From: Lacticaseibacillus kribbianus
GTDB lineage: Bacteria > Bacillota > Bacilli > Lactobacillales > Lactobacillaceae
Assembly: GCF_020180945.1 (NCBI RefSeq)
Contig: NZ_JAIPUL010000003.1
Location: forward strand, 251,450 to 315,449
Length of the DNA: 64,000 bases
Direction of reading: 5' to 3'
The position numbers were made by a program, and so were the translations under genes. Each line of letters starts with the position of its first letter. Within the stretch, counting starts at the first letter, position 1. This document shows positions 8,581-16,557 of this stretch, piece after piece. The notes beneath the pieces are model-generated. The model did not search any database. It worked only from the letters and a program-made list of their open reading frames with translations, and was not told the DNA's origin.

Positions 8581-9495
8581 TTACCCCCTGAACTTCGGGT
8601 CGAGCGCGTCGCGCAGCCCGTCGCCGAGGATGTTGAACGCCAGGACAATCAGGACCAGGATGGCCACCGGAATGTACAGCTGGCTGGGCGACTGCAGCAT
8701 CTGGTTTTGCCCGTCCGAGATCAGCAGGCCGAGGCTCGTGTTCGGCGCCTGGATGCCCAGACCCAGGAAGCTCAGCCCGGCCTCGGCGAAAATGTTGCCG
8801 GGGATGCTTTGGCCGATGTCCAGAATCAGAATGCTCATCATGTTCGGCACCAGGTGGCGCGCCATGATTTTGTACAGCGGCGTGTCCAGCATCACCGCGG
8901 CGGTGACGTAATCGGCCTGGCGCAGCTGCAGCACCAGCCCGCGGGCCTGACGCGCCGCGCCCGACCAGCTGGTGATCGCCAGCGCGAACAGCATCGTGCC
9001 GACGCCGTTGCCCAGCACGATCATGATGATCATGGTGACGAGCAGTCCGGGCAGCGAGTTGAAAATCTCGATAATGCGCATCAGGAGCTCGTCGACCCAG
9101 CCGCCGAAGAAGCTCATCACCATGCCGTAGACGGTGCCGAAGCCGATGGCCAAAAAGGTGGCGACCAGCCCGACGGCCAAGGACACCCGCACGCCCAGGC
9201 AGGTGCGCACGAACAGGTCGCGGCCCAGGTGGTCGGTGCCAAACCAGTGCTGAGCGCTCGGCGCGGCGTTTCGCAGGTTGACGTGAATCGTGTAGGGGCT
9301 GGCGCCCGAGACCAGCGGGCCGATCAGGGCGGCGAGCACCAGCAAAAGCAGGATGACCAGCCAGACCATGGCCAGGCGGTCCTTGAGCAGCTTGCGCCCC
9401 GCGGCCCGCCAGAACCCGATGCTTTTGGGCGGCTGCGCGACCGGCGCGGCCTCATCGGGGCGGTGCGAGACGAAGCGAAAGGCGGAATTATCCAT
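8581..9495 (-). CDS. oppC: Oligopeptide ABC transporter permease OppC
   Basis: 304 aa. Inner membrane permease of the BPD-transport family. The N-terminal OppC-specific region ends in a transmembrane helix (AMVWLVILLLLVLAALIG), followed by the periplasmic-type HWFGTDHLGRDLFVR motif, and the EAA loop EAGLSFLGLGIQAP is near the C-terminus. The start at 9495 is chosen because GGAGGT lies immediately before it; an upstream in-frame ATG at 9507 overlaps that site. Separated from oppB by three tandem family A repeats. Confidence 0.95.
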   Translation of the reverse strand: MDNSAFRFVSHRPDEAAPVAQPPKSIGFWRAAGRKLLKDRLAMVWLVILLLLVLAALIGPLVSGASPYTIHVNLRNAAPSAQHWFGTDHLGRDLFVRTCLGVRVSLAVGLVATFLAIGFGTVYGMVMSFFGGWVDELLMRIIEIFNSLPGLLVTMIIMIVLGNGVGTMLFALAITSWSGAARQARGLVLQLRQADYVTAAVMLDTPLYKIMARHLVPNMMSILILDIGQSIPGNIFAEAGLSFLGLGIQAPNTSLGLLISDGQNQMLQSPSQLYIPVAILVLIVLAFNILGDGLRDALDPKFRG

Positions 9496-9536
9496 GGTGA
9501 CCTCCATTAATTGTGGTGCAAAGCGAACTGTGGTGG

Positions 9537-9896
9537 AAACGGGTTCCGCGTGGCATCGCCGGTGCGTCTAGCTAAGGCCGGACGCTGGGCCAAGGACCGG
9601 CCCAACGCCCAACCTTACGCTAGTCGACCGGCTAAGCGCCACGCGTCACCCTCTAAACGGGTTCCGCGTGGCATCGCCGGTGCATCTAGCTAAGGCCGGA
9701 CACTGGGCCAAGGACCGGCCCAACGCCCAACCTTACGCTAGCCGACCGGCTAAGCGCCACGCGTCACCCTCTAAACGGGTTCCGCCGAGCAACGCGGGAG
9801 CGGCTAGCTACGCACCAGCACTCGGGGCCAAGTGCGGGCCCCAAGCACTGGTGCTAGGCTACCCGTCCCGCTAAGTGCGCTCGGCTCCACCCTCTA
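9537..9896 (+). repeat. Family A structured repeats, three tandem units between oppB and oppC
   Basis: Three units of about 119 bp start near 9537, 9656 and 9775, each beginning AACGGGTTCCGC and ending in CACCCTCTA. Units 1 and 2 differ at only a few bases and look like a recent duplication; unit 3 is a different subtype with GCACCAGCACTCGGGG / CCCCAAGCACTGGTGC. The oppB stop codon (9894-9896) is the CTA of the terminal CCCTCTAG. The array sits inside the opp operon. Confidence 0.9.
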
Positions 9897-10844
9897 GTCC
9901 TGATACAGTTTAATCCGCGGATCCACCGCCATGTACAGCAGGTCGGTGACGAACAGCGTGACGATGTACAGCGCCGCGAGCAGCACCGTTTCGCCCATCA
10001 CGATCGGGACGTCGCGGTTGGTCAGCGCCTGCACGAAGTACTGGCCGACGCCGGGGATGACGAAGATGCTCTCGACGAACACCGAGCCGGTGATGCCGAA
10101 CGCGACCGTGACCGGCAGGCTGGTGATGATCGGAATCGCCGCGTTGCGGATCACGTGGTGTAGAACGATGGCCGGCTCCGACAGCCCCTTGGCCCGCGCG
10201 GTCAGCACGTAGTCGGCCGACAGCACGTCGAGCATCGAGTTTTTCAGCAGCCGAGCGTAGGCCGCGATGTAACCGAGTCCGCCGGCGATGGTGGGCAAAA
10301 CGGTGAAGGACCAGCCGCCCCACCAGAGCTGATCACCCTCCGGCCAGCCGATGATCGGGAACCACCCGAGCCGGCCACCGAAGTAGCTCTGCAACAGCAG
10401 CGCGATGATCAGGCTGGGCACGGACATCAAAAGCAGCACGGCCACCGTAATCAGCCGGTCGATCCAGGTGTTTTTGAACACCGCGGCCAGGACACCGAGC
10501 AAAAGCCCAAGGGGGATGCCAATCAGCATTTCCTGCAGGCCGAGCCGGGCGCTCGGCGGCAGCTTCTCGGCCAACACGCGGCTTATGGTCTCGCTGGGGT
10601 CGACGATGGACGTGCCGAAGTCGCCGTGCAGCATCTTGACCATGGTCAGGCCGTAGCGCTCGAGCACCGGCTTGTCCAGCCCGGTGTTGGCGTACACCTG
10701 CCGGCGCGTGGCGGCCGGCAGCCGGTCGGTCTGGGCCGACAGCGCGTCGCCGGGCACCGCCGCGAGCAGGAAAAAGGTGGCGCTGGCGATGAGAAACAGT
10801 GAGACGGCGAGCTCGACGAGCCGCCGCAGAATGATTTTGAACAT
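9894..10844 (-). CDS. oppB: Oligopeptide ABC transporter permease OppB
   Basis: 316 aa, six predicted membrane helices. The N-terminal helix begins MFKIILRRLVELAVSLF, DTDRLP-like residues (QTDRLPAATRRQ) follow in the external loop, and the EAA loop (YVLTARAKGLSEPAIVLHHV) is typical of OppB. The start at 10844 is supported by AAGGAGA; a longer frame to 10883 has no such site. Separated by about 70 bases from oppA. The stop codon lies in the end of a family A repeat, so the repeat may have supplied it. Confidence 0.95.
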   Translation of the reverse strand: MFKIILRRLVELAVSLFLIASATFFLLAAVPGDALSAQTDRLPAATRRQVYANTGLDKPVLERYGLTMVKMLHGDFGTSIVDPSETISRVLAEKLPPSARLGLQEMLIGIPLGLLLGVLAAVFKNTWIDRLITVAVLLLMSVPSLIIALLLQSYFGGRLGWFPIIGWPEGDQLWWGGWSFTVLPTIAGGLGYIAAYARLLKNSMLDVLSADYVLTARAKGLSEPAIVLHHVIRNAAIPIITSLPVTVAFGITGSVFVESIFVIPGVGQYFVQALTNRDVPIVMGETVLLAALYIVTLFVTDLLYMAVDPRIKLYQD

Positions 10845-10917
10845 AATGTCTCCTTGTGGTGACTCTGCGCTGTGTCGGGGCATAGAGGCCGCGGCCCTTT
10901 TAGCTCAGTGCCTTACG

Positions 10918-12585
10918 CTACTTCCGAGATGCGTACACGTAGTCCAGATCCGGCCCGAACGTCGGGGTTTGGATGCCCTTGATGTCCTTGGCGATGTAGT
11001 AGCGGTTCTGCGCGGAGATCAGCGGGGCGACGCCGTAGTCCTTGGTCAACAGCAGCGTCTCGAGCCGCTTGTAGATGGCCAGGCGCGACTGGGTGTCGGA
11101 CACCGGCGCCAGCGTCGCGTAGAGCTTGTCGTAGGCCGGGTCGTCGTAGCCGCCGAAGAACTGCTGGAAGCCGCCGGTCGACACCCACAGGTTCAGGAAG
11201 GTCGATGGGTCGTCGTAGTCGCCGTTCCAGCCGTTGGTCAACAGGTCGTACTTGTTGCCGTTGCGCGCGGCGATGAAGGACGCGGAGTCCGGCGCGACCA
11301 CGGCCTTGACGGTGATGCCCAGCGCCTTCTTGTAGGTCTGCGCCAGAAAGCTCGAGGTGTCCTCGTCGCCCGCCATGGTCAGGTAGGTCAGCTTGACCTT
11401 CGCCAGGTCGGTCGACTGGCCGAGCTCCTTGAGGCCGGCCGCAAAAAGCGCGCGGAGCTTGGCGTCGGTGTTGTACTTTTCCAGCGCCGGTTTCAGGAGG
11501 TCACCGGCGTAGTCGTGGTAGTTGCTCGTGCCCACGGAGATCGACGCCGGCACGAAGCTGTAGACGGCCTTGCTCTGACCGTTGGCGACGGCCTTGTTGT
11601 AGGCCTCGCGGTTGATCGCCAGAGACAACGCCTGGCGAATTTTGGCGTTGGTCATCAGCTTGGACAGGCCGCCGTTGTGCTGGTTGAAGGCCAAGAAACT
11701 GGTGTTGCCGCTGGCCTGGGTGGACTTAACCACCTTGGCGCTCGACGACAGCTTGTCGAAGTCGGCGGCCTGGGCGCCGCTGGCCTTCACGAAGTCCAGC
11801 TGCCCGGACTGCAACAGTGACAGGACGGTCGCGTCCTTGGCGGTGGTGGTGATGGTCACGGTCTTGAAGCTGACCTTCTTGGCGTTCCAGAACTTCGGAT
11901 TCTTGGTCAGCACCATCTTGCCGTTCTTCTTCCAGGACGTGATGGTGTACGCGCCGTTGGACGCCTGGTCCTGCCAGTCCGTTTTCCACGCCTTGGTGCC
12001 GCCGGCCTTGTTGATCAGGTCGAGGCGCACCGGGTAGAAGACGACGCTTGCGAGTTTTTTCAAAAAGTACGGCGTCTTGTTGGCCAGGGTGAGCTGAAGC
12101 GTGTGGGCGTCAAGCGCCTTGGCGCCGACGCCAGCGGCCGTGCCCTTGCCGGTGTTGAAGGCCTCCGCGCCTTCGATGTCGTAGGCCATCGAGGCGTAGG
12201 CGAACGCGTTCTTCGGCGTCAGCTCGCGGATGATGGAGTCGACGAACTGCTGGGCGGTGACCGCCTTGCCGTCGCTCCACTTGGCGTCGCGCAGCTTGAA
12301 CGTGTAGGTCAGGCCGTCCTTGGAGACGGTGTAGGACTTCGCCTGCGCCAGCTGCAGGCCGTCGTGGCCGTTCTTGGACGTGATGCGAAAAAGGCCTTCC
12401 TGCGTCGCGTTCAGCACGTCGAACTCGTTGGCGTTTCTCACGTCGTTGACGTCGACGGTGGTGGGGTCGGAACCCTGCACCAGGTTCAGCGTGTCGTCGT
12501 GCGCCGCGGACTTGCCGCCGCAAGCGCTCAGCAGAAGCGTTAAGGCGGCGATCAGGGTGGTGTCGAGCAATGTTTTTTTCATCAT
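10918..12585 (-). CDS. oppA: Oligopeptide-binding lipoprotein OppA
   Basis: 555 aa. Extracellular peptide-binding protein of the Opp importer, SBP_bac_5 family. A lipoprotein signal ends in LLLSACGG, so Cys21 should carry the lipid. The domain begins with QGSDPTTVDVNDVRNANE and keeps the family core DGLTYTFKLRDAKWSDGK. Preceded by GAGGAG. It is the first protein-coding gene after an attenuator-like leader (12682-12857). The Cys-codon leader suggests a role in sulphur amino acid or Cys-containing peptide supply, as for the OppA-like CtaP of Listeria; this is inference. Confidence 0.93.
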   Translation of the reverse strand: MMKKTLLDTTLIAALTLLLSACGGKSAAHDDTLNLVQGSDPTTVDVNDVRNANEFDVLNATQEGLFRITSKNGHDGLQLAQAKSYTVSKDGLTYTFKLRDAKWSDGKAVTAQQFVDSIIRELTPKNAFAYASMAYDIEGAEAFNTGKGTAAGVGAKALDAHTLQLTLANKTPYFLKKLASVVFYPVRLDLINKAGGTKAWKTDWQDQASNGAYTITSWKKNGKMVLTKNPKFWNAKKVSFKTVTITTTAKDATVLSLLQSGQLDFVKASGAQAADFDKLSSSAKVVKSTQASGNTSFLAFNQHNGGLSKLMTNAKIRQALSLAINREAYNKAVANGQSKAVYSFVPASISVGTSNYHDYAGDLLKPALEKYNTDAKLRALFAAGLKELGQSTDLAKVKLTYLTMAGDEDTSSFLAQTYKKALGITVKAVVAPDSASFIAARNGNKYDLLTNGWNGDYDDPSTFLNLWVSTGGFQQFFGGYDDPAYDKLYATLAPVSDTQSRLAIYKRLETLLLTKDYGVAPLISAQNRYYIAKDIKGIQTPTFGPDLDYVYASRK

Positions 12586-12681
12586 GATTTCTCCTCAAGT
12601 GGCGGCGCGCCGGTCGGCCGGGCCGGTGCGCCGCGGGTAGGCACCCGCGCGTCTGCAGTCACGCGAGCACCGATTGGATAC

Positions 12682-12722
12682 AAAAAGGCGGTGCGACAAG
12701 AATTGCTTCTCGTCACACCGCC
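12682..12722 (-). terminator. Strong terminator in the opp leader (attenuator candidate)
   Basis: On the minus strand GGCGGTG plus GACGAGAA pairs with TTCTTGTC plus CACCGCC, a stem of about 15 bp with one bulge, followed by TTTTT. It lies 22 bases after the stop of the leader peptide and about 100 bases before oppA, so readthrough is needed for expression of the operon from the upstream promoter. Confidence 0.85.
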
Positions 12723-12743
12723 AGAGTTGGGCTCACAAAAAGG

Positions 12744-12857
12744 TCAGACCGCGAGTGGTCGCCTGTGGGCATGCGCTATGGGCACGTGAAAGAAGCTGTT
12801 ATGACTGTCATAACAGCAACACGTGTCCATGCAGATGCTCATCAAGCTGCGCGTCAT
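12744..12857 (-). CDS. Cys-rich leader peptide upstream of oppA
   Basis: 37 codons, too short for usual gene callers. It begins MTRSLMSICMDTCCCYDSHN and ends RRPLAV. GGAGGG lies seven bases before the ATG, and a good promoter is directly upstream. Codons 13-15 are three Cys codons (TGT TGC TGT), with a fourth Cys at codon 9. The Cys codons overlap one arm of a perfect 11-bp hairpin (12795-12817), and a strong terminator follows the stop. This is the layout of ribosome-mediated attenuation: stalling at Cys codons would change downstream folding. I saw no Pfam-type domain and infer a purely regulatory role. Confidence 0.7.
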   Translation of the reverse strand: MTRSLMSICMDTCCCYDSHNSFFHVPIAHAHRRPLAV

Positions 12858-12885
12858 GGTTATCCCTCCTCGTGAACTTGGCTCA

Positions 12886-12915
12886 AGGTTACTGCACCCG
12901 ATCGATTCCTGTCAA
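12886..12915 (-). promoter_or_regulatory. Promoter of the opp operon
   Basis: On the minus strand a perfect -35 TTGACA (12910-12915), an 18-base spacer and -10 TAACCT (12886-12891). It is placed to start transcription about 20 bases before the leader peptide ATG. Confidence 0.7.
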
Positions 12916-13156
12916 CCTTAAAGTTGAATTTGATTCCGGTGACGCCCCGATGGCGATTGCCGAAAAATTCGCCAACCCGCGCCCCGCGGCCCGTGACCGC
13001 TCCCATCCGCCCCCTCAAGGCGCTGATCGTGACTCGCCAAAAATGAGACCACCAATTAATTTCGCCGTCTGTAAGCTTACCTAACATTATGCCTCGACCC
13101 GAATGTTCGGAATGGGTATGCTCGTAGATGTGCTGTCAGAGGGCGAAGCGGCGGCC

Positions 13157-13362
13157 GGGCTCCGGTTCGGCTGGCGTGTCGCTTCCGGCTCCGGGCCAAG
13201 GCGGCGGAACGCGTGGGGCTCTCCTGAGCCCAAAGTACGGTCTCAGGACCCGCCCTTGCAGTAAGCCGGCAAAGAACGCCGACTAACTGCAATTTCACGC
13301 TGGCTCGCCTTGGCCCTCCGCCTCCAGCGTCACGCCGGCCGAACCTCCGCCCTACATCGTGG
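13157..13362 (+). ncRNA. Family B structured element, copy 2
   Basis: About 206 bp between the divergent opp leader and the amino acid transporter. The outer stem GGTTCGGCTGGCGTG pairs with CACGCCGGCCGAACC. Stem 2 is GGGCCAAGGCG with CGCCTTGGCCC. The core holds GGGGCTC-TCCT-GAGCCC and GGTCTCAGGACC. Hairpin 4 is TTGCAGTAAGCCGGC (13256-13270) with GCCGACTAACTGCAA (13278-13292). Ends in CTCCGCCCTACATCGTGG like copy 1. The sequence of both outer stems differs from copy 1 but pairing is kept. Confidence 0.7.
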
Positions 13363-13479
13363 GTGAGCAGTTATCTTGGATTATTCACTCGCCCGTAACG
13401 GATATGTGGCTTCTGGTTACGATGCGGGACGCACTTCGCTCGCGCTAGTCGTCGTTTTGGCCACTATGTAGCGGGCGTA

Positions 13480-13672
13480 GGGGCGATGGGCGGGCCGGCA
13501 GTGAAAGGATTGGCCGCCCGCAAGACGCGCGGTCTAGGCGCGGCTTGCGCGTGGCCAATCCCGGCAAAAGTTGCGACAAGCAAGGGAGCCGCAGGCGACG
13601 CTTGGCGCAACTTTTAGGTCGGAGCCCGCCTCGGGCGGAGACCGGCCGCACAGCCGGCCCGCCCATCGCCCC
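13480..13672 (+). ncRNA. Multibranched structured element upstream of an amino acid transporter
   Basis: A perfect 20-bp outer inverted repeat (13480-13499 with 13653-13672) encloses at least three further stems: GGATTGGCC (13507-13515) with GGCCAATCC (13553-13561); AAAAGTTGCG (13566-13575) with CGCAACTTTT (13606-13615), which itself holds CAAGC/GCTTG; and hairpins near 13624-13651. It ends about 95 bases before the transporter start. It could be a structured RNA leader or a small palindromic mobile element. Only one copy is present in the window, so covariation cannot be assessed. Confidence 0.5.
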
Positions 13673-13767
13673 GGAGCCGGCGGCAGCCAAGCGCACATGC
13701 GCACGCAGCAGCCCGCTGGCAGCACAACAAGCAAACACAAAATTAAGCAAAGGGAAGTGGTGTAGGG

Positions 13768-15225
13768 ATGAGACGCAAGTTTTGGGTGCCGGTACTGGCG
13801 CTGTTGCTATCGATTATGACATGGGGGATGCCCCGAGAACAGCAGGTGCAGGCAGCCGAACAGACCTACACCATCGGGACGGACGTGACGTTCGCGCCCT
13901 TCGAGTTCGCGGACAAGAATAACCAGTACGTCGGCATCGACATCGACCTGCTGAACGCGATCGGCAAGGCCGAGGGGTTCAAGGTCCAGTGGAAAATCCT
14001 GGGCTTCAACGCGGCCGTGCAGGCGCTTGAGGCCAAGCAGGTCGACGGCGTCATGGCGGGGATGAGCATCACCCCCGAGCGCCAGCAGAAGTTTCTCATG
14101 TCCGACCCGTACTACCAGTCGGGCATCGCGATGGCCGTCGCGACCGGCGCGAAGATTTCGAAGATTGCGGACCTGCGCGGCAAGCGCGTGGCGGTCAAGA
14201 CCGGCACCGAATCGGCCGATTACGCCGCCGCCCACGCCAAGCAGTACGGCTTTCACGTGGTGACCTTCGACGACTCCAACAACGTCTACCAGGACGTCAC
14301 GTCCGGCAACTCGCAGGCCTGCTTCGAGGACTTTCCGGTCATGCAGTACGGCATCGCCACCGGCGTCAAGCTGCGCGTCGTCAACAAGACGCCGTACGCG
14401 GCCAACGACTACGGCATCGCCGTGCAAAAGGGCAAGCCGCAGCTTTTGGCCAAGATCAACGCCGGCCTGAAGAAGCTGCGCGCGTCCGGCGAGTACGCCA
14501 AAATCGTCGCCAAGTACGTCGGCGACGGCTCGCAGGCCTCGCAGACGGCCAAGACCAAAGAGACGCAGGAGACGGACCGCAGCTTCTGGGGTCTCCTCAA
14601 GGCCAACCGCCAGACGCTTCTGGCCGGGCTCGCGCAGACGCTCGAGCTGACCGTGGTCGGCATCCTCTTTGCCACCGTCGTCGGCATCCTGATCGGGCTG
14701 CTCGGCGTGATTCCGAACCGCTTCGCACAGGGTGCGGCCACGACGTTCATCTACATTTTCCGCGGCCTGCCGATGATCGTGCTCGCGCTGTTCATCTACA
14801 CCGGGGTGCCGGGGCTGATCGGCTTCAAGATTCCGGCCTTCATCGCCGGCATCATCACCCTGACGCTCAACGAGGGGGCCTACACGGCGGCGTTCGTCAA
14901 GGGCGGCATCGCCGCGGTCGACCGCGGCCAGATGGAGGCGGCCCGAAGCCTCGGCCTGCCGTGGGGTAAGGCGATGCGGCGCGTGATCCTGCCGCAGGGG
15001 CTGCGCATCATGATTCCAAGCTTCGTCAACCAGTTCATCATCACGCTCAAGGACACGTCGATCCTGTCGGTACTGGGGCTGCTCGAGCTGACCCAGACGG
15101 GTAAAATCATCATCGCCCGCAACATGGAGGGCTTCAAGATCTGGACCATCGTCGCCCTGATCTACCTTATTCTGATCACCGGGCTGACCTGGCTGTCCAA
15201 CTACATCCAAAAGAAGGTGCGCTAA
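13768..15225 (+). CDS. Polar amino acid ABC transporter, fused substrate-binding and permease protein
   Basis: 485 aa. A signal segment (residues 1-30) is followed by a type 3 solute-binding domain starting [19 protein letters not shown] (about 35-265), then a membrane permease domain (about 280-485) with the EAA-like motif [20 protein letters not shown]. This GlnP-like fusion is common in lactic acid bacteria. The ATPase gene overlaps its stop. Substrate is probably glutamine/glutamate or another polar amino acid; cystine is possible given the opp leader nearby, but this is only inference. Confidence 0.9.
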   Translation: MRRKFWVPVLALLLSIMTWGMPREQQVQAAEQTYTIGTDVTFAPFEFADKNNQYVGIDIDLLNAIGKAEGFKVQWKILGFNAAVQALEAKQVDGVMAGMSITPERQQKFLMSDPYYQSGIAMAVATGAKISKIADLRGKRVAVKTGTESADYAAAHAKQYGFHVVTFDDSNNVYQDVTSGNSQACFEDFPVMQYGIATGVKLRVVNKTPYAANDYGIAVQKGKPQLLAKINAGLKKLRASGEYAKIVAKYVGDGSQASQTAKTKETQETDRSFWGLLKANRQTLLAGLAQTLELTVVGILFATVVGILIGLLGVIPNRFAQGAATTFIYIFRGLPMIVLALFIYTGVPGLIGFKIPAFIAGIITLTLNEGAYTAAFVKGGIAAVDRGQMEAARSLGLPWGKAMRRVILPQGLRIMIPSFVNQFIITLKDTSILSVLGLLELTQTGKIIIARNMEGFKIWTIVALIYLILITGLTWLSNYIQKKVR

Positions 15226-15965
15226 TGACCACAACGCGAATCGAAATGAAGGACGTCCACAAGCGCTACGGCCACAACGAGGTGATCAAGGGCGTCGATC
15301 TGGCCGTGAAGGACAACGAGGTCGTCGTGCTGATCGGCGCCTCGGGTGCAGGCAAGAGCACGGTGCTGCGCATGATGAACGGCCTGGAAACCACCAGCTC
15401 CGGCGAGATTCTGATCGACGGCCTGGACATCGCCAAGCCGCACGTGAACATCGACCAAGTGCGGGAGAAAATCGGCATGGTGTTCCAGCACTTCAACCTT
15501 TTCCCCAACCTCACCGTGCTGGGCAACATCACGCTGGCGCCGATCGAGCTCGGGCTGATGGACAAGGCGGCGGCCGAAAAGGAGGGCCTGCGCCTGCTGG
15601 ACGTGGTCGGCCTGGTCGACAAGGCGAACGCGCGCCCGGCCAAGCTGTCGGGCGGCCAAAAGCAGCGCGTCGCCATCGCGCGGGCGCTGGCGATGAAACC
15701 GGACATCATGCTGTTCGACGAGCCGACCTCGGCGCTTGACCCCGAGATGGTCGGCGACGTGCTGGGCGTCATGCGGCGCCTGGCCAAGCAGGGGATGACC
15801 ATGGTGATCGTGACCCACGAGATGGGCTTTGCCAAGGAGGTCGCCGACCGCGTCGTCTTCTTCGGCGACGGCCGCATCATGGAGCAGGGCACCCCGGACC
15901 AGATCTTCAACCACCCGCAGTGCCCGCGGCTGCAGAGCTTCCTGGAGAAGGTGCTGGAGGCGTAA
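15225..15965 (+). CDS. Polar amino acid ABC transporter ATP-binding protein (GlnQ-like)
   Basis: 246 aa. Walker A is GASGAGKST, the signature is [15 protein letters not shown], and Walker B is [16 protein letters not shown], the latter typical of polar amino acid transporters. The gene's ATG overlaps the upstream stop by one base, giving a two-gene operon. It is followed by a strong terminator. Confidence 0.95.
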   Translation: MTTTRIEMKDVHKRYGHNEVIKGVDLAVKDNEVVVLIGASGAGKSTVLRMMNGLETTSSGEILIDGLDIAKPHVNIDQVREKIGMVFQHFNLFPNLTVLGNITLAPIELGLMDKAAAEKEGLRLLDVVGLVDKANARPAKLSGGQKQRVAIARALAMKPDIMLFDEPTSALDPEMVGDVLGVMRRLAKQGMTMVIVTHEMGFAKEVADRVVFFGDGRIMEQGTPDQIFNHPQCPRLQSFLEKVLEA

Positions 15966-15997
15966 AGGCCCGCGGTGCAACAATCTATTCATGACGA

Positions 15998-16046
15998 GGT
16001 CCCTCGCAGGGCTGGCGACAACGCCAGCCCTCCGAGGGGCCTTTTG
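15998..16046 (+). terminator. Intrinsic terminator of the amino acid transporter operon
   Basis: A long stem, CCCTCGCAGGGCTGGCG with CGCCAGCCCTCCGAGGG, ends in CCTTTTG, about 35 bases after the ATPase stop. Confidence 0.9.
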
Positions 16047-16557
16047 TGCGACGAAAAGTTAGTCGAGGCAAAACCTTTGTGATGCCCGTTCTAAGGCATT
16101 CACCACCACGGACACAGGAAGTCCCCACGAAAAAATAGCCAAAATTAAATTTAGTTAAGCAAGGCGAACTTTATTCGAGATTTTTATTGAGTGGTTTCGG
16201 AGCAGATAACAACCGATGAGCAGACTGTCGGGTGTCGGAAATTTGGCCGGCAAACGTTTTTTTTCGGGTCGATCGGGCTTCTCGACCCCAATGATCGGGC
16301 TCTAACGGCGAGAAATCGGTCCAAAGGGGCGGAGACGACGCATTCAATCCGGAACGCGTCTGCGCGAGGGTCACACGATAATCGTGTTTTTATGCTTTTT
16401 GATTGCGCCTCCGGTTTCGCAAAGTTAGCCGCCCCTTAAAAAATCCTTTAACTCGCGCAACAACCGCCGTATACTGGCCTTGGAATAATTTGGCAATCCA
16501 TCACGCCGCATCCAAGCGGCAGTCGGGCGGGGCAGTCCGGCAGAAAGGAAGGGCAAC
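16047..16557 (+). promoter_or_regulatory. Gene-free region with the mntH promoter
   Basis: No gene is supported here. The region is AT-richer than its surroundings. A small hairpin with T run (CACGAT/ATCGTG then TTTTT) is at about 16374-16392. A promoter TTTAAC (16447-16452), 17-base spacer, TATACT (16470-16475) lies 83 bases before mntH. I looked for a yybP-ykoY Mn riboswitch and did not see its conserved motifs. Confidence 0.5.

Noticed and set aside
12674-13084. 136-codon plus-strand frame over the opp leader
   Set aside because: Low-complexity Cys/Arg-rich translation without a start signal; the region is explained by the attenuator, leader peptide and promoter on the other strand.
16047-16557. 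Manganese (yybP-ykoY) riboswitch before mntH
   Set aside because: The conserved GGGGAGUA-type loops of that riboswitch were not found; only a plain promoter and a small hairpin are visible.
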